Of a stretch of 64,000 nucleotides of DNA, positions 1 through 7,886 are shown piece after piece. The notes below the pieces were generated by a model. The model did no database searches, was not told the DNA's origin, and was given only the letters and a program-made list of their open reading frames with translations. The stretch is from Ovoidimarina sp050299695 (lineage in GTDB: Bacteria; Pseudomonadota; Alphaproteobacteria; Rhodobacterales; Rhodobacteraceae). The position numbers and the translations under genes are program-made. Within the stretch, counting starts at the first letter, position 1; the number at the start of each line of letters is the position of its first letter. The DNA is taken from positions 1-64,000 of the forward strand of contig JBNKWI010000001.1 of assembly GCA_050299695.1 (NCBI GenBank). Direction: 5' to 3'.

Positions 1-150
1 GAGCTGGTCATCGTGGTACAGGCGCTCGTGATCCTCTTCACCGGAGCGCTGGACAACATGGTCCGGATGCCGGTCGAACGGATGTTCATAGCGGCCCGCC
101 TCGCCCGGGCCGAGGCGAAGCGGGCGAAACCGGCGGAGGCCGCGGAATGA
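1..150 (+). CDS. ABC transporter permease, C-terminal fragment (nucleoside/BMP-type system)
   Basis: The window opens inside a gene; only the last 49 codons and the TGA stop are present. The visible peptide has one hydrophobic stretch (starting ELVIVVQALVILFTGALDN) followed by a basic, alanine-rich cytoplasmic tail, which fits the end of a membrane permease of the YufP/NupP type. The assignment leans on context: the gene at 780 encodes the partner permease of the same ABC family (YufQ/NupQ type), and such systems carry two adjacent permease genes. The stop overlaps the next start as ATGA. The solute cannot be read from this fragment; nucleosides are inferred from the family. Confidence 0.6.
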   Translation, partial: ELVIVVQALVILFTGALDNMVRMPVERMFIAARLARAEAKRAKPAEAAE

Positions 151-776
151 TCGTCGACTGGCTCCCGAACCTGCTTCTGGCCTGGTCCATCCACGCCGTA
201 GCCCTGATGACTCCGGGACCGAACGTGCTCGCGGTGATCGGCACCGCCATGGCCTCCGGTCGTCGCCCGGCCCTCGCGATGAGCCTGGGGATGGCGACAG
301 GAACCGCGCTCTGGTCGACGATGACAGTGGTTGGCCTTGCCGCGCTCATCGCCGCCTATGCCGGCACGCTGGTCGCCATCAAGATCTACGGCGCCCTGTA
401 CCTGGCCTGGCTCGCCATCCGGTCGTTCCGCAGCGCCGCGAAGGTCAAGGACGATCTTCCGACGCTCGCCCTCTCGGGCGGTCCCGGCAGGCTCTATCGC
501 AGAGGGCTGATCCTTCAGATGAGCAACCCCAAGGCCGCCCTTTCGTGGATCGCGACGGTCTCGATCGGGCTCGGCGGCTCCGCCCCCCTCCCGGTCGCAC
601 TCTGCTTCATCGCCGTCGCCGTCGCCATATCGGCCGCGATCCACTCCGCCTACGCCCTCGCCTTCTCGACCCGCCCTGCCGTGAGGCTCTATCTCGGTGC
701 ACGGCGCTGGATCGAGGGTCTGCTCGGGGTACTCTTCGCTTTTGCAGCCTTCAAGCTCGCCACGTCCCGGATCTGA
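147..776 (+). CDS. LysE-family amino-acid/metabolite exporter
   Basis: The 209-residue protein has the size and layout of the LysE/RhtB superfamily: about six hydrophobic segments and the family's N-terminal TPGPN motif (MTPGPNVLAVIGTAMASGRR), plus the mid-protein QMSNPKAALSWIA segment equivalent to the conserved NPK region. These inner-membrane proteins export amino acids or similar small metabolites; the substrate cannot be predicted. Its ATG overlaps the stop of the preceding permease fragment (ATGA) and its own stop lies 3 bp before the next permease ATG. It is therefore embedded in the ABC operon and probably translationally coupled. This is the first of three LysE-family genes in the window, each in a different neighbourhood. 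Confidence 0.85.
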   Translation: MIVDWLPNLLLAWSIHAVALMTPGPNVLAVIGTAMASGRRPALAMSLGMATGTALWSTMTVVGLAALIAAYAGTLVAIKIYGALYLAWLAIRSFRSAAKVKDDLPTLALSGGPGRLYRRGLILQMSNPKAALSWIATVSIGLGGSAPLPVALCFIAVAVAISAAIHSAYALAFSTRPAVRLYLGARRWIEGLLGVLFAFAAFKLATSRI

Positions 777-779
777 TCG

Positions 780-1745
780 ATGGATTTCCCAACCCTCCTG
801 CAGATCCTCGACTCCACCGTCCGGCTCGCGACGCCGCTGCTCCTCGCCTGCCTCGCCGGGCTCTTCTCCGAGCGCGCGGGCATCTTCGACATCGGGCTCG
901 AAGGCAAGATGCTCGCCTCGGCCTTCTTTTCCGCCGCTGTCGCCGCGATGACCGGCTCGGTCTGGCTCGGCCTCGTCGCCGGCATCGCCGCGTCGCTGGT
1001 CCTCGCCGGAATCCACGGCCTCGCCTCCATCACCTTCCGCGGCAACCAGCTTATCTCCGGCGTCACGATCAACTTCCTCGCCTCGGGGCTCACCGTGTTG
1101 ATCGCGCAAGACTGGTTCCGGCAGGGCGGCCGCACGCCGGCGCTTTCGGGCGGCGGGCGCTTCAATCCGATCACCCTGCCCCTCGCCGACGCGCTCGAAG
1201 GCATTCCCTTTCTCGGGCCGATCTATCGCGAACTGATCTCGGGCCACACGATCCTCACCTACGGCGCCTTCCTCGTGGTGCCGCTGACCTGGTGGATCCT
1301 GTTCCGCACGCGCTTCGGCCTGCGCCTGCGCGCGGTGGGCGAAAACCCCGCTGCTGTCGATACGGCCGGAATCTCCGTCGTGCGCCTGCGCTTCACCGCC
1401 GTCCTGATCTGCGGCCTCCTCTGCGGCATCGCCGGCGCCTATCTCGCCACCGCGCTCCAGGGCGGCTTCACCCGTGAGATGAGCGCGGGCCGCGGCTATA
1501 TCGCTCTCGCCGCGCTGATCTTCGCGAAATGGCGGCCCTGGTACGCGATGGGCGCCTGCCTCCTGTTCGGCTTCCTCCAGGCTGTGGGCATCCGCTACCA
1601 GAACCTCGATCTCGGCCTGTTCACGATCCCGGTCCAGGTGATGGACGCCCTGCCCTACATCCTGACCGTGGTGATCCTCGCGGGCTTCGTCGGCCGGGCA
1701 ATCCCACCGCGCGCGGGCGGCGAACCCTATGTGAAGGAGCGCTGA
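780..1745 (+). CDS. ABC transporter permease, nucleoside-type (YufQ/NupQ-like)
   Basis: The 321-residue polytopic protein begins MDFPTLLQILDSTVRLATPL and contains RAGIFDIGLEGKMLASAFFS, the 'N(I)GLEG' segment typical of permeases of the BMP/CUT2 nucleoside and simple-sugar importers. The later loop GLRLRAVGENPAAVDTAGIS is the conserved 'R(A)xGENPxAA..AGI' cytoplasmic coupling motif that docks with the ATPase. It should form the inner-membrane channel with the permease that ends at 150. The upstream part of the operon (binding protein, ATPase) lies outside the window. The start follows the LysE stop by 3 bp. Specificity for purine nucleosides is family-based inference; deoD lies 12 kb away and is not in the operon. 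Confidence 0.85.
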   Translation: MDFPTLLQILDSTVRLATPLLLACLAGLFSERAGIFDIGLEGKMLASAFFSAAVAAMTGSVWLGLVAGIAASLVLAGIHGLASITFRGNQLISGVTINFLASGLTVLIAQDWFRQGGRTPALSGGGRFNPITLPLADALEGIPFLGPIYRELISGHTILTYGAFLVVPLTWWILFRTRFGLRLRAVGENPAAVDTAGISVVRLRFTAVLICGLLCGIAGAYLATALQGGFTREMSAGRGYIALAALIFAKWRPWYAMGACLLFGFLQAVGIRYQNLDLGLFTIPVQVMDALPYILTVVILAGFVGRAIPPRAGGEPYVKER

Positions 1746-1824
1746 CCGGGGAGAATGCCGCCGCCGGGGCTACCACCTCGCCGGGCCTTTCTGTAAGGGA
1801 CAGATACGAGGCCACGAGTAGTCC

Positions 1825-2739
1825 ATGCAAATCTACCTCCCGATCGCCGAGGTATCCGTCAACGCGCTGATGCTGCTCGGCCTCGGCGGTCTGGTCGGCA
1901 TCCTCTCGGGCATGTTCGGGGTAGGCGGCGGCTTCCTCCTCACGCCGCTCCTGTTCTTCATCGGCATCCCGCCTTCGGTCGCGGTCGCCTCGCAGTCGAG
2001 CCAGATCGTCGCCTCCTCCGTCTCCGGCGTCCTCGCGCACCTGAAACGCAAGACCGTGGACATCCGGATGGGGGTCGTGCTGCTCATCGGCGGCCTCGTC
2101 GGCTCGGCCGTCGGCGTTCAGGTGTTCTCGCTTCTCCGCGCCGTCGGCCAGGTCGACCTCTTCGTCAGCCTTACCTACGTGCTCTTCCTCGGCGTGATCG
2201 GTCTCCTGATGCTGATCGAGGGGCTCAACGCGATCCGCAAGACCCGCACCGGTGCGCGCCCGGTCCGGAAAAAGCACAACTGGGTCCACACCCTGCCGAT
2301 CAAGATGAAGTTCCGGACCTCCGGTCTCTACATCTCCGTCATTCCGCCGCTCCTCGTCGGCCTCGCGGTTGGCGTCCTGGCGGCGGTGATGGGGGTGGGC
2401 GGCGGCTTCATCATGCTGCCGGCGATGATCTACATCCTCGGCATGCCGACCAAGGTCGTGATCGGCACCTCGCTCTTCCAGATCATTTTCGTGGCCGCCT
2501 TCACCTCGATGATGCACGCGATGACCAACCACTCGGTCGATATCGTGCTCGCCGTGCTCCTGCTCGTCGGTGGCGTGGTCGGCGCGCAGATCGGCGCCGT
2601 GATCGGCGCCCGTCTCAAGGCCGAGCAGCTGCGGCTCTGGCTCGCCGTCCTCGTTCTCGTCGTCTGCCTCAAGATTGCGCTCGACCTCCTGATCATGCCC
2701 GCCGAACTCTATTCGGTCGGCCCGGTGGGAGAGCATTGA
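1825..2739 (+). CDS. TSUP-family transporter (TauE/SafE, sulfite/organosulfonate exporter type)
   Basis: The 304-residue protein has two homologous halves, each with the TSUP signature: GVGGGFLLTPLLFFIGIPP near residue 33 and GVGGGFIMLPAMIYILGMP near residue 190. The halves are separated by a long cytoplasmic loop rich in basic residues. TSUP proteins move sulfite, sulfoacetate, taurine-derived anions or related organic anions across the inner membrane. The stop overlaps the next gene's ATG (TGATG). Pairing with a TIGR02186 protein is a recurrent arrangement in Rhodobacteraceae and suggests a two-component exporter. No strong Shine-Dalgarno sequence precedes the ATG. The 79 bp before it hold no recognisable site. 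Confidence 0.88.
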   Translation: MQIYLPIAEVSVNALMLLGLGGLVGILSGMFGVGGGFLLTPLLFFIGIPPSVAVASQSSQIVASSVSGVLAHLKRKTVDIRMGVVLLIGGLVGSAVGVQVFSLLRAVGQVDLFVSLTYVLFLGVIGLLMLIEGLNAIRKTRTGARPVRKKHNWVHTLPIKMKFRTSGLYISVIPPLLVGLAVGVLAAVMGVGGGFIMLPAMIYILGMPTKVVIGTSLFQIIFVAAFTSMMHAMTNHSVDIVLAVLLLVGGVVGAQIGAVIGARLKAEQLRLWLAVLVLVVCLKIALDLLIMPAELYSVGPVGEH

Positions 2740-3500
2740 TGCGCTGGCTCGCCCTCCTTCTCGCCCTGACCTTCGCCGGCCCGGCTTCCGCGACCGAGGA
2801 GGTCCTCGCCGGCCTCAGCCAGACGCGTGTGGCGATCTCCACCGATTTCCGTGGCTCGAGCATTCTCGTCTTCGGCGCGGTGAAACGCGAGGAAGCGATC
2901 CCGGAAGATCCGCTCCAGGTGATCGTCACGATCTCCGGCCCGTCCACGCCCCTCGTCGTCCGCAAGAAGGACCGCCGCTTCGGGATCTGGATCAACACCG
3001 AATCCGTGACTGTCGACCGCGCCCCCTCGTTCTACGCCGTGGCCACCTCGGCCGACTGGCGCGCCTCCCTGAGCGAGGTCGAGGATCTGCGCAACAGGGT
3101 CTCGGTCAATCGCGCGATCCGCTCGGTGGGCGCACCGAGAGGCGTGGCGGATGCCGAGAGCTTCACCGACGCGCTGATCCGCATCCGGGAAAAGCAGCAC
3201 CTCTATCAGACCCGGATCGGCGCGGTGACGCTTACCGAGGCGACGCTGTTCGACACCACGATCGAACTCCCCGCCAATCTGACCGAGGGCGACTATACCG
3301 CGCGCTTCCTCCTGACCCGCAACGGGCGGGTGATCGACACCCACGAGGAAAAGATCCACGTCACCAAGGTTGGCCTCGAGCGGTTCCTCTACAACCTCTC
3401 GCGCGAGGTTCCCTGGGCCTACGGCGTTCTCGCCCTCTCGCTCGCGATCCTTGCCGGCTGGGGCGCTTCGGCCTTCTTCCGCTACATCCGTGGTCAGTGA
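2739..3500 (+). CDS. TIGR02186-family membrane-anchored periplasmic protein
   Basis: The 253-residue protein has a signal peptide (MRWLALLLALTFAGPASA), a soluble extracytoplasmic domain and a C-terminal membrane helix near residues 225-245 (WAYGVLALSLAILAGWGASA). The segment VTISGPSTPLVVRKKDRRFG and the following I-W-I-N-T-E are characteristic of TIGR02186, a family of unknown biochemical function found directly after TSUP transporters. I chose the ATG at 2739, which overlaps the upstream TGA, over a TTG one codon earlier. The topology suggests a periplasmic accessory or gating subunit for the exporter. It converges with the next gene, overlapping its end by 7 bp. Confidence 0.82.
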   Translation: MRWLALLLALTFAGPASATEEVLAGLSQTRVAISTDFRGSSILVFGAVKREEAIPEDPLQVIVTISGPSTPLVVRKKDRRFGIWINTESVTVDRAPSFYAVATSADWRASLSEVEDLRNRVSVNRAIRSVGAPRGVADAESFTDALIRIREKQHLYQTRIGAVTLTEATLFDTTIELPANLTEGDYTARFLLTRNGRVIDTHEEKIHVTKVGLERFLYNLSREVPWAYGVLALSLAILAGWGASAFFRYIRGQ

Positions 3501-4789
3501 CCCGCGGGGTTTTCCAAGGCGAAGATCAGTCCCCGAACGGGAAACCCGAATTCCATCCGGAGATCGTGGATATGGGCGATGCGCATCGCCAGCCCGGCAT
3601 CTTCCGCGGTGGCCTGGAGATAGGCCTTCGAATGGCTGTAGCGCCCGCTGTCGAGGATTTTCGGACCGTCGTCGCCCTCGTGCCACTCGACCGTGCCGAT
3701 AAAGGCACCGCCCGGCCGCAGGGCGCGCGCGAGCCCGGAAAAGACCCCGCTCAGATCGCCGAAATAGCATAGCGTGTCGGCCGCCGTCGCCAGGTCGAAC
3801 GCCTGTTCCGGTGCCTCCTGCAGGGCTTTTGTCAGTTCCATCTCGACAAGGTCGTCGTAGATCTTCCGCGCCTCGGCATAGCGCAGCATCCCGCGCGACA
3901 GATCGACCCCGACCAGTTGCTCGCAGAGCGGCCGCAGATACGGACCCACGAGCCCGGTCCCGCAGCCGAGATCGAGGATCAGCCGCACCTTCTGCTCACC
4001 GATCAGGGTCGTGGCAAGGTCGCCGACAAGCTTCGGTGCGCTGTACTCGAGCGACGCCAACTGGCGGTCGAACCCTTCCGCGAACCCGTCGAAATGCTTG
4101 CGCACGTAATCGTCGGGCGCCCGCGCGCCGAGCTCTCCCTTCATCGCGGTAAGCTCGTAGGCGATCTCCGGATCGTCGGGCCGCGCGGCCAGGCATCGTT
4201 CGAGGAGCGCAATCGCCGCCTCACGCCGCCCGAACCGGGTCAGGACCCGCGCATGGTAGGTGGGTACCAGCTCCCGTGACACGCCCTCGGCATGGCAGGC
4301 CTCGATGCAGTCGAGCGCCTCCTTCTCCATGTCGAGCGAGCCATAGACCAGCGCCAGATTGTGGTTCGTCTCCGGATGGTCCGGCGCCAGCCTCTTGATC
4401 GTCTCGAAGATCTCCCGCGCATCCTCGTTCAGCGACAGCCGGCGGCAGAGCGAGCCCACATTGCACAGCGTCTCTACATTGGTCGGCTCCAGCGCCGCGG
4501 CGTTGCGGTAGCACTCCAGCGCCTTTTCCGGCTGCGCCTTGCGGCGGTAGATATTGCCCAGGTTGTTGTGGTAGCCCGCTTCGGCCGGCGCCGCGGCAAT
4601 GGCACGCTCCAGGAGACCGATCGCCTCGTCGCTCTTGCCGCGCTGATGCGCCAGGATCGCCGATACCGACAAGGCCCGATGATTCTGAGGCTCATCCTTC
4701 AGGATCGCCTCGTAGATCGCGGCGGCTCCGTCGAGATCCCCCTCCTGATGGCGGGCAATCGCCTTGTCCAGTTTCTCGTCCGTCTCCAT
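3494..4789 (-). CDS. TPR-repeat protein with C-terminal SAM-dependent methyltransferase domain
   Basis: The 431-residue protein is a fusion. Roughly residues 1-210 are tandem tetratricopeptide repeats (for example AGYHNNLGNIYRRKAQPEKA). Residues ~215-425 form a class I methyltransferase with the SAM-binding motif LDLGCGTGLVGPYLR and the acidic post-motif VGVDLSRGM. TPR arrays usually bind a protein partner, so a protein or membrane-associated substrate is plausible, but none can be named. It is the last gene of a minus-strand run beginning upstream of luxR. A GGGGGTG Shine-Dalgarno sequence lies 4 bp before the ATG. It could be part of the helicase transcript; a link to quorum sensing is only positional. 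Confidence 0.82.
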   Translation of the reverse strand: METDEKLDKAIARHQEGDLDGAAAIYEAILKDEPQNHRALSVSAILAHQRGKSDEAIGLLERAIAAAPAEAGYHNNLGNIYRRKAQPEKALECYRNAAALEPTNVETLCNVGSLCRRLSLNEDAREIFETIKRLAPDHPETNHNLALVYGSLDMEKEALDCIEACHAEGVSRELVPTYHARVLTRFGRREAAIALLERCLAARPDDPEIAYELTAMKGELGARAPDDYVRKHFDGFAEGFDRQLASLEYSAPKLVGDLATTLIGEQKVRLILDLGCGTGLVGPYLRPLCEQLVGVDLSRGMLRYAEARKIYDDLVEMELTKALQEAPEQAFDLATAADTLCYFGDLSGVFSGLARALRPGGAFIGTVEWHEGDDGPKILDSGRYSHSKAYLQATAEDAGLAMRIAHIHDLRMEFGFPVRGLIFALENPAGH

Positions 4790-4792
4790 TCG

Positions 4793-4861
4793 TCACCCCC
4801 GGCCGAAATACGGCATGTTCGTCGCCATGATCGTCATGAGTTGCCCCCGCATGCTCGTCAC
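4793..4861 (-). CDS. Possible 22-codon coupled ORF between helicase and TPR-methyltransferase
   Basis: A GTG overlaps the helicase stop (GTGA). It opens a short frame, VTSMRGQLMTIMATNMPYFG plus RG, that stops 3 bp before the next gene's ATG, so it fills the junction exactly. It may be a genuine microprotein, a coupling leader that carries ribosomes to the next start, or chance. No homolog is recognised and no separate Shine-Dalgarno sequence is evident. Confidence 0.2.
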   Translation of the reverse strand: MTSMRGQLMTIMATNMPYFGRG

Positions 4862-6387
4862 CCCTCCGCCTCCTCGCTCTGTAGCGCCAGCGGCACCCCC
4901 GCTTCGAGGTCGTCGGTGGTCAGCGCTCGCTGCGGCCGGGCCAGGCGGTAACGCGTGACCCACAAGAGCCGCTCCGACGCCCTGGTGATCGCCACATAGG
5001 CCAGCCGCTTCCAGAGCGGGACCCCCGCCTCGACGCGCCCCGCCCGCGACGCGGCGTAGAGATCGGGCGCGAAGACCTGCACATCTTCCCACTGCGACCC
5101 CTGTGCCTTGTGGATCGTCACCGCCGCGCCATGCAGGAACGCCGCGCCCATCGTCGCGGCATAGGGAATGAACGGCTCCTCCTCGCCCGGCACCTCGATC
5201 TTGACGATCGAAGCCACCGAGATCTGCGGATCGTCCGCGCCGACGAGATGCAGCCGCGAGAAACCGCTCCGCCGCCCTGGCCCCAGGTAGATCGCCTGCG
5301 CGCCCTTGATCAGCCCCCGCGTCTCCAGCTCGATCCGCCGCTTGCGGTGCTTCAAAGGCAGCTCGATCCCGTCGCAGATCAGCGGCTCGCCCGGCAGGAG
5401 CGCTTCCAGCGTTGCGCCATGGGCGGCCCGGAACGCCTGGATCAGCCGGATCCGCGTCGCGTTCCGCCACACCAGCACCGGCGAGCGCGCCATCAGATCT
5501 GCGTCCACACGCTCGGCCAGAACAACCCGCGCATCCTTGCTCGCGGCGTCTTCGACCATCCGCTCGAACCGCTCGAAACTCAGCTCCGGATCGCCCAGCG
5601 CGTGGGCGAGATCGAGGATCGGGTTGCCTGCGTCCTGCCGGTGCACCCGGCTCAACGACAGCCGACGCGCCTCGGGCAGCGCCTCGAACACCATCGACCC
5701 CGACTGATTCACCGGCGCAAGCTGCGCGGGATCGCCAAACAGGATCAGCGTCGGGAAGATTTCCTTCAGGTCCGCGAACTGGCGTTCGTCCAGCATCGAG
5801 GATTCGTCGATGAAGCCGACATCCAGCGGATCCTCGCGCCGTTTCCAGCCGGTGATGAAGTCCGAGCCGCGCAGCCCCGCCGCCGCCAGCGCGCCGGGCA
5901 CCGATCCGTGCCTGTCGTAAAACGCCTTGGCCCTGTCGAGCGCCGCATCGGTCAGCGCCGCGATCACCGGCCGCTCGCCCTCACCGGCAAGCCATTCGGC
6001 GACCTTCTCGAACTCCGGATCGTAGACCGGCGTGTAGATGATCCGGTGGATGGTCGTCGCCGGCACGCCGCGCGCGCGCAGCACGCTCGCCGCCTTGTTG
6101 GTGGGTGCGAGGATCGCCAGCGTCCGGTGCGTCTTGGCGCGGCGGCTATCGTAGTCGCCCGAGATCGTCTCGACACCCGCCTCGGCGAGCCCCCGCGACA
6201 GCTCCGCCAAAAGGAGCGTCTTGCCGGTCCCCGCCTTGCCCAGAACCGCGAGCACCTGTTCGCGCTTGCCTGCCCTGGGCGTCGCCACGCCGTCGTCGAG
6301 GTCGATCCCCGCCTCGCGCAGGACCTCGGCAACAAGATCGTAGGCTTCGGCCTGGTCGTCGGAAAGGGCGAGGGCGGGCACTGACAT
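4858..6387 (-). CDS. RecD-like superfamily 1 DNA helicase / ATP-dependent exonuclease-type ATPase
   Basis: The 509-residue protein shows SF1B helicase motifs in order: Walker A GKAGTGKTLLLAEL near residue 50, Walker B VGFIDESSMLDERQF near 190, motif III LFGDPAQLAPVNQSGS near 217, motif V VTIHKAQGSQWEDVQVFAPD near 425, and motif VI AYVAITRASERLLWVTRYRL near 465. This resembles stand-alone RecD/Pif1-like helicases rather than the full RecD subunit. It is expected to be a 5'-3' DNA translocase in repair or recombination. It begins 42 bp after luxI on the same strand with only a weak Shine-Dalgarno sequence, so read-through from luxI is possible. The helicase call is firm; the cellular role is not. 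Confidence 0.88.
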   Translation of the reverse strand: MSVPALALSDDQAEAYDLVAEVLREAGIDLDDGVATPRAGKREQVLAVLGKAGTGKTLLLAELSRGLAEAGVETISGDYDSRRAKTHRTLAILAPTNKAASVLRARGVPATTIHRIIYTPVYDPEFEKVAEWLAGEGERPVIAALTDAALDRAKAFYDRHGSVPGALAAAGLRGSDFITGWKRREDPLDVGFIDESSMLDERQFADLKEIFPTLILFGDPAQLAPVNQSGSMVFEALPEARRLSLSRVHRQDAGNPILDLAHALGDPELSFERFERMVEDAASKDARVVLAERVDADLMARSPVLVWRNATRIRLIQAFRAAHGATLEALLPGEPLICDGIELPLKHRKRRIELETRGLIKGAQAIYLGPGRRSGFSRLHLVGADDPQISVASIVKIEVPGEEEPFIPYAATMGAAFLHGAAVTIHKAQGSQWEDVQVFAPDLYAASRAGRVEAGVPLWKRLAYVAITRASERLLWVTRYRLARPQRALTTDDLEAGVPLALQSEEAEG

Positions 6388-6429
6388 GTGCCCGACCCTA
6401 CGCGTGCCGGCCCGTCTGGGCCAGCGGGA

Positions 6430-7062
6430 TCAGACCGCTTCGGCCAGTTCCGGCATGCCTTCGTAGGAACGCTCGAACCAGGCGCTCGAAAGCTCCGACG
6501 GAATGCCTGCCCGCTGCAAGAGGCCCGGCCGCAGCATCCGGTCGTAGTTCCAGAGCCCGGCGGAGATCGCCGCGCGCCCCTCGCCCTCGGTGCCGAGCAC
6601 CTTCGGCGGCCAGCCGAGCCGGCGGTAGATCCGCGTCATCCGCGCGTCGAACACGCCGATCGCCTGTTTCAGCCCGAGGCCGAGCCCGAGTTCCATCCCG
6701 CCCAGCATCAGCGCCGGCGCCACATTGGCACCCGCTCCGGGCGCCAAGCAGAACCGCGTGCATTCCCAGATCTTCGGGCTCTTGAAAGCCACCCCGCCAG
6801 TCAGGTGCAGGAAATGCTCCTCCACCATCGTCCGCCCCGTGGTCGGCATGAACCGCATCGACCCCCCATGGCTCCCGTCGCGGTTTTCCCAGATCACGTA
6901 GGTCGGGTTCAGCACGTCGTACTGGTCGCGCTCCTCGCCCTCGTCATTCACCGAAATGCTCCAACCCAACCGCTCGACGAATTGCGCGGCGCGGTCCCGG
7001 AACATGGTTTTCTGGAGTTTGGGGAAGTGGGAAAGCTCACAGGAGCTGAGATACCGGATCAT
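6430..7062 (-). CDS. luxI: Acyl-homoserine-lactone synthase (LuxI family)
   Basis: The 210-residue protein carries the residues conserved across LuxI synthases at the expected spacing: R24, F28, W34, D46, D49, R70, F84, E100 and R103. It should make an N-acyl-homoserine lactone from acyl-ACP and S-adenosylmethionine in the cytoplasm; the acyl chain cannot be predicted. At the usual 'ESR' position it reads E-C-T-R, so the middle serine is a threonine. A good Shine-Dalgarno sequence (GGAGGT) precedes the ATG. A strong dyad lies directly upstream of it (separate entry). luxR lies 110 bp upstream on the same strand, the usual partner arrangement. Named generically because the species-specific symbol is unknown. 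Confidence 0.93.
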   Translation of the reverse strand: MIRYLSSCELSHFPKLQKTMFRDRAAQFVERLGWSISVNDEGEERDQYDVLNPTYVIWENRDGSHGGSMRFMPTTGRTMVEEHFLHLTGGVAFKSPKIWECTRFCLAPGAGANVAPALMLGGMELGLGLGLKQAIGVFDARMTRIYRRLGWPPKVLGTEGEGRAAISAGLWNYDRMLRPGLLQRAGIPSELSSAWFERSYEGMPELAEAV

Positions 7063-7069
7063 GCGACCT

Positions 7070-7100
7070 CCGTTCGATCATCTGTGAACGATCAGAACGG
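7070..7100. promoter_or_regulatory. Dyad immediately upstream of luxI Shine-Dalgarno (lux-box-like operator or RNA hairpin)
   Basis: The plus strand reads CCGTTCGATC, a 10-base spacer, then GATC-a-GAACGG. This gives a 10-bp inverted repeat with one bulged base. Inside it, CGTTC-N10-GAACG (7071-7090) has the 20-bp, 5-10-5 geometry of a lux box. It abuts the GGAGGT of luxI, so it lies within or just before the 5' leader. The protein or RNA role is inferred. Confidence 0.5.
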
Positions 7101-7172
7101 AAGTTGGTTAACGCCGCGCAGAGACCGCGAACGTTCCGGAAGTCTTTACTTAAACGTCGATTTTTTAAAGTT

Positions 7173-7886
7173 TTAGATGACGATCAGCCCGAGCGACAAG
7201 GCGCGGGCCACGGCATGGGTCGTATTCGCGGCGCCGAGCTTGAAACGGGCGCTTTCAAGGTAGACCCGGAGCGTATGCTCGGAAATCGAAAGAGCGTCGG
7301 AGGCTTGGGCACGACTGTACCCCATCGCGAGCAGCCTCAGCGTATCCACCTCGCGGGGAGACAGGCTCTTCTGGTCGACGAGGTCGGTCCCCCGCTCGAT
7401 TTCCAGCGCCTTCTGATTTACGAAATGAGCCGCGAGGATCACCGCGCGCATGTTCTCGCGGGTGTATTTCGCCCATTGCTCGTCACTGCCACGATGATTG
7501 ACGGTGAAACAGGCGAACTGCCCGTTCGGGCCTCGGATCGGAAGCGAGAAGCCCTGGTTGCCGACACCGGCATCAATCGCCTCGGCCATGAAGTCGCGTT
7601 GCGGTTTCCCGGACCAGTCGAGCGCCTTCCAGTCCACGGGGACGAACCGTCGGTAGCAGCCCTGGACCACGGGGTCGATGCGCGCGTAGTTTCTGTCGAG
7701 GTACCGTTCGACCCATTCTTCCGCGTAGGTCAGCGCCGCATATTGTTCGCCGGTGCTGTTGACCGAATGGTAGACAACGTGCTCGACGTCCAGCGTATCC
7801 CGGAGTTCGACGATATGCCGGGTCAGTTCGTCAAGCGTCCTGACCTGTTGCAAGTTGTCTAGAAACGGCTCCACCAATTCCTGCAT
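7173..7886 (-). CDS. luxR: LuxR-family autoinducer-binding transcriptional regulator
   Basis: The 237-residue protein has an N-terminal autoinducer-binding domain (roughly residues 15-160). It includes YAEEWVERYLDRNYARIDPV, the W-x3-Y-x8-DP arrangement that holds acyl-homoserine lactones. The C-terminal LuxR/NarL helix-turn-helix is near residues 170-237 (LSPREVDTLRLLAMGYS, then ISEHTLRVYLESARFKLG). It should sense the product of the adjacent luxI and bind DNA. I chose ATG 7886 over the TTG one codon upstream. Its start lies inside the preceding small gene, overlapping it by 56 bp in another frame, so translation of the two is probably coupled. The 110 bp to luxI contain an AT-rich patch and the dyad described above. 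Confidence 0.9.
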   Translation of the reverse strand: MQELVEPFLDNLQQVRTLDELTRHIVELRDTLDVEHVVYHSVNSTGEQYAALTYAEEWVERYLDRNYARIDPVVQGCYRRFVPVDWKALDWSGKPQRDFMAEAIDAGVGNQGFSLPIRGPNGQFACFTVNHRGSDEQWAKYTRENMRAVILAAHFVNQKALEIERGTDLVDQKSLSPREVDTLRLLAMGYSRAQASDALSISEHTLRVYLESARFKLGAANTTHAVARALSLGLIVI

